Source: Saccoglossus kowalevskii
Taxonomy: Eukaryota > Hemichordata > Enteropneusta > Harrimaniidae
Assembly (NCBI RefSeq): GCF_000003605.2
Contig: NW_003158757.1
Span: 48,005 to 105,730, forward strand
DNA: 57,726 nt
Direction: 5' to 3'
Below are positions 52,023-57,726 of the stretch, one piece after another. The translations under genes were made by a program, and so were the position numbers. Below the pieces are notes generated by a model. That model saw only the letters and a program-made list of their open reading frames with translations, had not been told where the DNA came from and made no database searches. Within the stretch, counting starts at the first letter, position 1, and each line of letters opens with the position of its first letter.

Positions 52023-55000
52023 TAGGACCATATACTCTCTGCTCTAGGGGATATGATAGGCCCATATACTCTCTGCTCTAGGGAATATGATAGAACCATA
52101 TACTCGCTGCTCTAGGGGATATGATAGAACCATATACTCTCTGCTCTAGGGGATATGATAGGACCATATACTCTCTGCTCTAGGGAATATGATAGAACCA
52201 TATACTCTCTGCTCTATGATATATGATAGGACCATATACTCTCTGCTCTAGGGGATATGATAGGGCCATATACTCTCTGCTCTAGGGAATATGATAGGAC
52301 CATATACTCTCTGCTCTAGGGGATATGATAGGACCATATACTCTCTCCTCTAGGGAATATGATAGGACCATATACTCTCTGCTCTGGGGAATATGATAGG
52401 ACCATATACTCTCTGCTCTGGGGAATATGATAGGACCATATACTCTCTCCTCTTGGGAATATGATAGGACCATATACTCTCTGCTCTAGGGAATATGATA
52501 GAACCATATACTCTCTGCTCTAGGGAATATGATAGAACCATATACTCTCTGCTCCATGATGTATGATAGGACCATATACTCTCTGCTCTAGGGAATATGA
52601 TAGGACCATATACTCTCTGCTCTAGGGAATATGATAGGGCCATATACACTCTGCTCTAGGAGATATGATAGGACCATATACTCTCATATAGGATATATGA
52701 TAGAACCATATACTCTCTGCTCTAGGGAATATGATAGGACCATATACACTCTGCTCTAGGAGATATGATAGGACCATATACTCTCTGCTCTAGGGGAATA
52801 TGATAGAACCATATACTCTCTGCTCTAGGGGATATGATAGGACCATATACTCTCTCCTCTAGGGAATATGATAGGACCATATACTCTCTGCTCTAGGGAA
52901 TATGATAGAACCATATACTCTCTGCTCTATGATACATGATAGGACCATATACTCTCTGCTCTAGGGGATATGATAGGAACATATACTCTCTGCTCTAGGG
53001 AATATGATAGGACCATATACTCTCTGCTCTAGGGAATATGATAGAACCATATACTCTCTTCTCTAGGGAATATGATAGGACCATATACTCTCTGCTCTAG
53101 AGAATATGATAGGACCATATACTCTCTGCTCTAGGGAATATGATAGGGCCATATACACTCTGCTCTAGGAGATATGATAGGACCATATACTCTCATATAG
53201 GATATATGATAGAACCATATACTCTCTGCTCTAGGGAATATGATAGGACCATATACACTCTGCTCTAGGAGATATGATAGGACCATATACTCTCTGCTCT
53301 AGGGGAATATGATAGAACCATATACTCTCTGCTCTAGGGGATATGATAGGACCATATACTCTCTCCTCTAGGGAATATGATAGGACCATATACTCTCTGC
53401 TCTAGGGAATATGATAGAACCATATACTCTCTGCTCTAGGGGATATGATAGGACCATATACTCTCTCCTCTAGGTAATATGATAGGACCATATACTCTCT
53501 GCTCTAGGGAATATGATAGAACCATATACTCTCTGCTCTAGGGAATATGATAGGACCATATACTCTCTGCTCTAGGGAATATGATAGGACCATATACTCT
53601 CATATAGGATATATGATAGAACCATATACTCTCTGCTCTAGGGAATATGATAGGACCATATACACTCTGCTCTAGGAGATATGATAGGACCATATACTCT
53701 CTGCTCTAGGGGAATATGATAGAACCATATACTCTTTGCTCTGGGGGATATGATAGGATCCTACACTCTTTGCTCTAGGGGATATGATAGGACCATATAC
53801 TCTCTCCTCTAGGGAATATGATAGGACCATATACTCTCTGCTCTAGGGAATATGATAGGACCATATACTCTCTGCTCTAGGGGATATGATAGGACCATAT
53901 ACTCTCTCCTCTAGGGAATATGATAGGACCATATACTCTCTGCTCTAGGGAATATGATAGAACCATATACTCTCTGCTCTAGGGGATATGATAGGACCAT
54001 ATACTCTCTCCTCTAGGGAATATGATAGGACCATATACTCTCTGCTCTAGGGAATATGATAGAACCATATACTCTCTGCTCTAGGGAATATGATAGGACC
54101 ATATACTCTCTGCTCTAGGGAATATGATAGGACCATATACTCTCATATAGGATATATGATAGAACCATATACTCTCTGCTCTAGGGAATATGATAGGACC
54201 ATATACACTCTGCTCTAGGAGATATGATAGGACCATATACTCTCTGCTCTAGGGGAATATGATAGAACCATATACTCTTTGCTCTGGGGGATATGATAGG
54301 ATCCTACACTCTTTGCTCTAGGGGATATGATAGGACCATATACTCTCTCCTCTAGGGAATATGATAGGACCATATACTCTCTGCTCTAGGGAATATGATA
54401 GGACCATATACTCTCTGCTCTAGGGGATATGATAGGACCATATACTCTCTGCTCTAGGGGATATGATAGGACCATATACTCTCTGCTCTAGGGAATATGA
54501 TAGAACCATATACTCTCTGCTCTAGGGAATATGACAGGACCATATACTCTCTGCTCTAGGGAATATGATAGGACCATATACTCTCATATAGGATATATGA
54601 TAGAACCATATACTCTCTGCTCTAGGGTATATGATAGGACCATATACTCTCTGCTCTAGGGAATATGATAGGACCATATACTCTCTGCTCTTGGGGATAT
54701 GATAGGACCATATACTCTCTCCTCTAGGGAATATGATAGGACCATATACTCTCTGCTCAAGGGAATATGATATAACCATATACTCTCTGCTCTAGGGAAT
54801 ATGATAGGACCATATACTCTCTGCTCTAGGGGATATGATAGGCCCATATACTCTCTGCTCTAGGGAATATGATAGAACCATATACTCGCTGCTCTAGGGG
54901 ATATGATAGAACCATATACTCTCTGCTCTAGGGGATATGATAGGACCATATACTCACTGCTCTAGGGAATATGATAGAACCATATACTCTCTGCTCTATG

Positions 55001-56419
55001 ATATATGATAGGACCATATACTCTCTGCTCTAGGGGATATGATAGGGCCATATACTCTCTGCTCTAGGGAATATGATAGGACCATATACTCTCTGCTCTA
55101 GGGGATATGATAGGACCATATACTCTCTGCTCTAGGGAATATGATAGGACCATATACTCTCTGCTCTAGGGGATATGATAGGACCATATACTCTCTCCTC
55201 TAGGGAATATGATAGGGCCATATACTCTCTGCTCTAGGGAATATGATAGAACCATATACTCTCTGCTCAAGGGAATATGATAGAACCATATACTCTCTGC
55301 TCAAGGGAATATGATAGAACCATATACTCTCTGCTCAAGGGAATATGATAGGACCATATACTCTCTGCTCTAGGGAATATGATAGAACCATATACTCTCA
55401 TATAGGATATATGATAGAACCATATACTCTCTGCTCTAGGGGATATGATAGGACCATATACTCTCTGCTCTAGGGAATATGATAGGACCATATACTCTCT
55501 GCTCTAGGGAATATGATAGAACCATATACTCTCTGCTCTAGGGAATATGATAGAACCATATACTCTCTGCTCCATGATATATGATAGGACCATATACTCT
55601 CTGCTCTGGGGAATATGATAGGACCATATACTCTCTGCTCTAGGGGATATGATAGGACCATATACTCTCTCCTCTTGGGAATATGATAGGACCATATACT
55701 CTCTGCTCTAGGGAATATGATAGAACCATATACTCTCTGCTCTAGGGAATATGATAGAACCCATATACTCTCTCCTCTAGGGAATATGATAGGACCATAT
55801 ACTCTCTGCTCTAGGAGATATGATAGAACCCATATAGTCTCTGCTCTAGGGAATATGATAGGACCATATACTCTCTGCTCTATGATATATGATAGGACCA
55901 TATACTCTCTGCTCTAGGGAATATGATAGGACCATATACTCTCTTCTCTAGGGAATATGATAGGACCATATACTCTCTGCTCTAGGGAATATGATAGAAC
56001 CATATACTCTCTGCTCTAGGGAATATGATAGGAGCCATATACTCTCTGCTCTAGGGAATATGATAGGACCATATACTCTCTGCTCTAGGGAATATGATAG
56101 AACCATATACTCTCTGCTCTAGGGAATATGATAGGACCATATACTCTCTGCTCTAGGGAATATGATAGGACCATATACTCTCTGCTCTAGGGAATATGAT
56201 AGAACCATATACTCTCTCCTCTAGGGAATATGATAGGACCATATACTCTCTGCTCTAGGGAATATGATAGAACCATATACTCTCTGCTCTAGGGAATATG
56301 ATAGGACCATATACTCTCTGCTCTAGGGGATATGATAGAACCGTATACTCTCTCCTCTAGGGAATATGATAGGACCATATACTCTCTGCTCTAGGGAATA
56401 TGATAGAACCATATACTCT

Positions 56420-57065
56420 CTCCTCTAGGGAATATGATAGGACCATATACTCTCTGCTCTAGGGAATATGATAGGACCATATACTCTCTGCTCTAGGGAA
56501 TATGATAGAACCATATACTCTCTCCTCTAGGGAATATGATAGGACCATATACTCTCTGCTCTAGGGAATATGATAGAACCATATACTCTCTCTTCTAGGG
56601 AATATGATAGGACCATATACTCTCTGCTCTAGGGAATATGATAGGACCATATACTCTCTTCTCTAGGGAATATGATAGGACCATATACTCTCTTCTCTAG
56701 GGAATATGATAGGGCCATATACACTCTGCTCTAGGGAATATCATAGGACCATATACTCTCTGCTCTAGGGAATATGATAGAACCATATACTCTCTGCTCT
56801 AGGGAATATGATAGGACCATATACTCTCTGCTCTAGGGAATATGATAGAACCATATACTCTCTTCTCTAGGGAATATGATAGGACCATATACTCAATGCT
56901 CTAGGGGATATGATAGGACCATATACTCTCTGCTCTAGGGAATAAGATAGGACCATATACTCTCTCCTCTAGGGAATTTGATAGGACCATATACTCTCTG
57001 CTCTAGGGAATATGATAGAACCATATACTCTCTTCTCTAGGGAATATGATAGGGCCATATACACT
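56420..57065. repeat. Segment copy D3 (third, slightly diverged)
   Basis: Same marker order as D1 at +35,914 (ACTCTCTCTT at 56585, AGATAGG at 56945), but with private changes: ACTCAATGCT near 56.895 kb and GGAATTTGATAGG near 56.976 kb. It is therefore older or has mutated separately. Confidence 0.85.
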
Positions 57066-57720
57066 CTGCTCTAGGGAATATGATAGGACCATATACACTC
57101 TGCTCTAGGAGATACGATAGGACCATATACTCTCTGCTCTAGGGGAATATGATAGAACCATATACTCTTTGCTCTAGAGGATATGATAGGACCATGTACA
57201 CTCTGCTCTAGGAGATACGATAGGACCATATACTCTCTGCTCTAGGGGAATATGATAGAACCATATACTCTTTGCTCTAGGGGATATGATAGGATCCTAC
57301 ACTCTTTGCTCTAATGGATATGATAGGACCATATACTCTCTGCTCTAGGGAATATGATAGGACCATATACTCTCTGCTCTAGGGAATATGATAGGACCAT
57401 ATACTCTCTGCTCTAGGGAATATGATAGGACCATATACTCTCTGCTCTAGGGAATATGATAGGACCATATACTCTCTGCTCTAGGGAATATGATAGAACC
57501 ATATACTCTCTTCTCTAGGGAATATGATAGAACCATATACTCTCTGCTCTAGGGAATATGATAGGACCATATACTCTCTGCTCTAGGGAATATGATAGGA
57601 CCATATACTCTCTTCTCTAGGGAATATGATAGAACCATATACTCTCTGCTCTAGGGAATATGATAGGACCATATACTCGCTGCTCTAGGGAATATGATAG
57701 GACCATATACTCTCTGCTCT

Positions 57721-57726
57721 GATGAA
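57721..57726. other. Possible right edge of the satellite
   Basis: The last monomer reads CTCTGCTCT and then GATGAA instead of AGGGAA. Six bases are too few to say whether this is the true array end, a variant monomer or the end of the sequenced contig. Confidence 0.3.

Larger units (their letters stand above)
11381..57720. repeat. Satellite array, 34-bp monomer, about 1,360 head-to-tail copies
   Basis: A typical monomer can be read at 15561-15594: it opens TATGATAGGACC, has ATATACTCTC in the middle and TGCTCTAGGGAA at the end. GC is about 41%. All copies I inspected lie in the same orientation. Common variants are GGACC or GAACC; GCTCT, CCTCT or TCTCT; and AGGGAA, AGGGGAT or AGGAGAT. Rarer length variants of 32, 33 and 35 bp shift the register. 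The array starts abruptly near 11.38-11.39 kb with one degraded half-monomer (CTCTTCTCAACGG...). It is unbroken except for the 50-N gap and runs to within six bases of the window end. No gene, transposon or RNA gene lies inside it. A centromeric, pericentromeric or subtelomeric location is plausible but not shown. Confidence 0.98.

Noticed and set aside
11381-57720. Dozens of minus-strand frames of 63-143 codons with MVLSYSLEQRVYG-like repeats, as a possible repeat protein family
   Set aside because: 34 is not a multiple of three, so the frame cycles through all three phases every 102 bp. The consensus then meets TAG (in CCCTAG) after 29 codons, and longer frames exist only where a variant such as CTCAAGGG or CTCTGGGG removes that TAG. 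No codon-level conservation or promoter is visible.
11381-57720. Telomeric repeat, because of CTAGGG in each monomer
   Set aside because: Only one GGG per 34 bp and no TTAGGG tandem; this is not telomere sequence.
11381-57720. CRISPR array, because of short regular repeats
   Set aside because: There are no unique spacers; the monomers are directly adjacent, the length is tens of kb and the context is eukaryotic.
11381-57720. loxP-like recombination sites, because the monomer is 34 bp with a dyad
   Set aside because: The dyad is 5-7-5 (17 bp), not 13-8-13, and there is no sequence similarity; the shared length is coincidence.
11381-57720. CENP-B box in the monomer
   Set aside because: The consensus contains no CG dinucleotide and so lacks the required TTCG and CGGG elements.

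Overview
The window is metazoan nuclear DNA. It has a spliced coding tail with canonical GT/AG borders, long AT-rich non-coding DNA, short non-autonomous transposon remnants and a very large satellite array. No operons, ribosome binding sites, rRNA or CRISPR are visible. The taxon cannot be fixed from the sequence; a marine invertebrate is a plausible guess from the style of the dispersed repeats, but it is only a guess.

Layout. Positions 1-858 hold the last two coding exons of one plus-strand gene: exon 1-56, intron 57-799, terminal exon 800-858 with TAA at 856-858. The intron carries a perfect minisatellite of seven 36-bp units. A 3' UTR follows, with a first AATAAA at 1004-1009 and several more downstream. 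From about 1.03 to 11.38 kb I find no gene. This stretch holds a perfect 14-bp match to the classic CTCF core at 4778-4791, a dispersed repeat made of tandem ~140-bp units at about 5.00-5.95 kb, and a 381-bp MITE with 8-bp target duplications (hAT-like) at 6790-7170. It also holds several hairpins and a GC-richer, hairpin-rich patch near 9.65-9.80 kb.

From about 11.39 kb to 57.72 kb, which is 80% of the window, the DNA is one uninterrupted head-to-tail satellite with a 34-bp monomer. That is roughly 1,360 copies, broken only by a 50-N assembly gap. The array is organised at several scales: 34-bp monomers; 68-bp dimers; a recurring six-monomer cassette with monomer lengths 32-34-34-35-35-33; domains that alternate between rich and poor in a 32-bp variant; and segmental copies of about 0.5 to several kb found again at exact offsets such as 4,584, 4,209/4,243, 6,793, 13,968, 26,102, 30,447 and 35,914 bp. 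I see no inversion and no transposon inside it. The many minus-strand 63-143 codon frames in the array arise from the repeat itself and are not genes.

The most interesting object is this layered satellite, a candidate centromeric, pericentromeric or subtelomeric array, and the record of repeated segment copying kept in its variant monomers. No multi-gene system is present.
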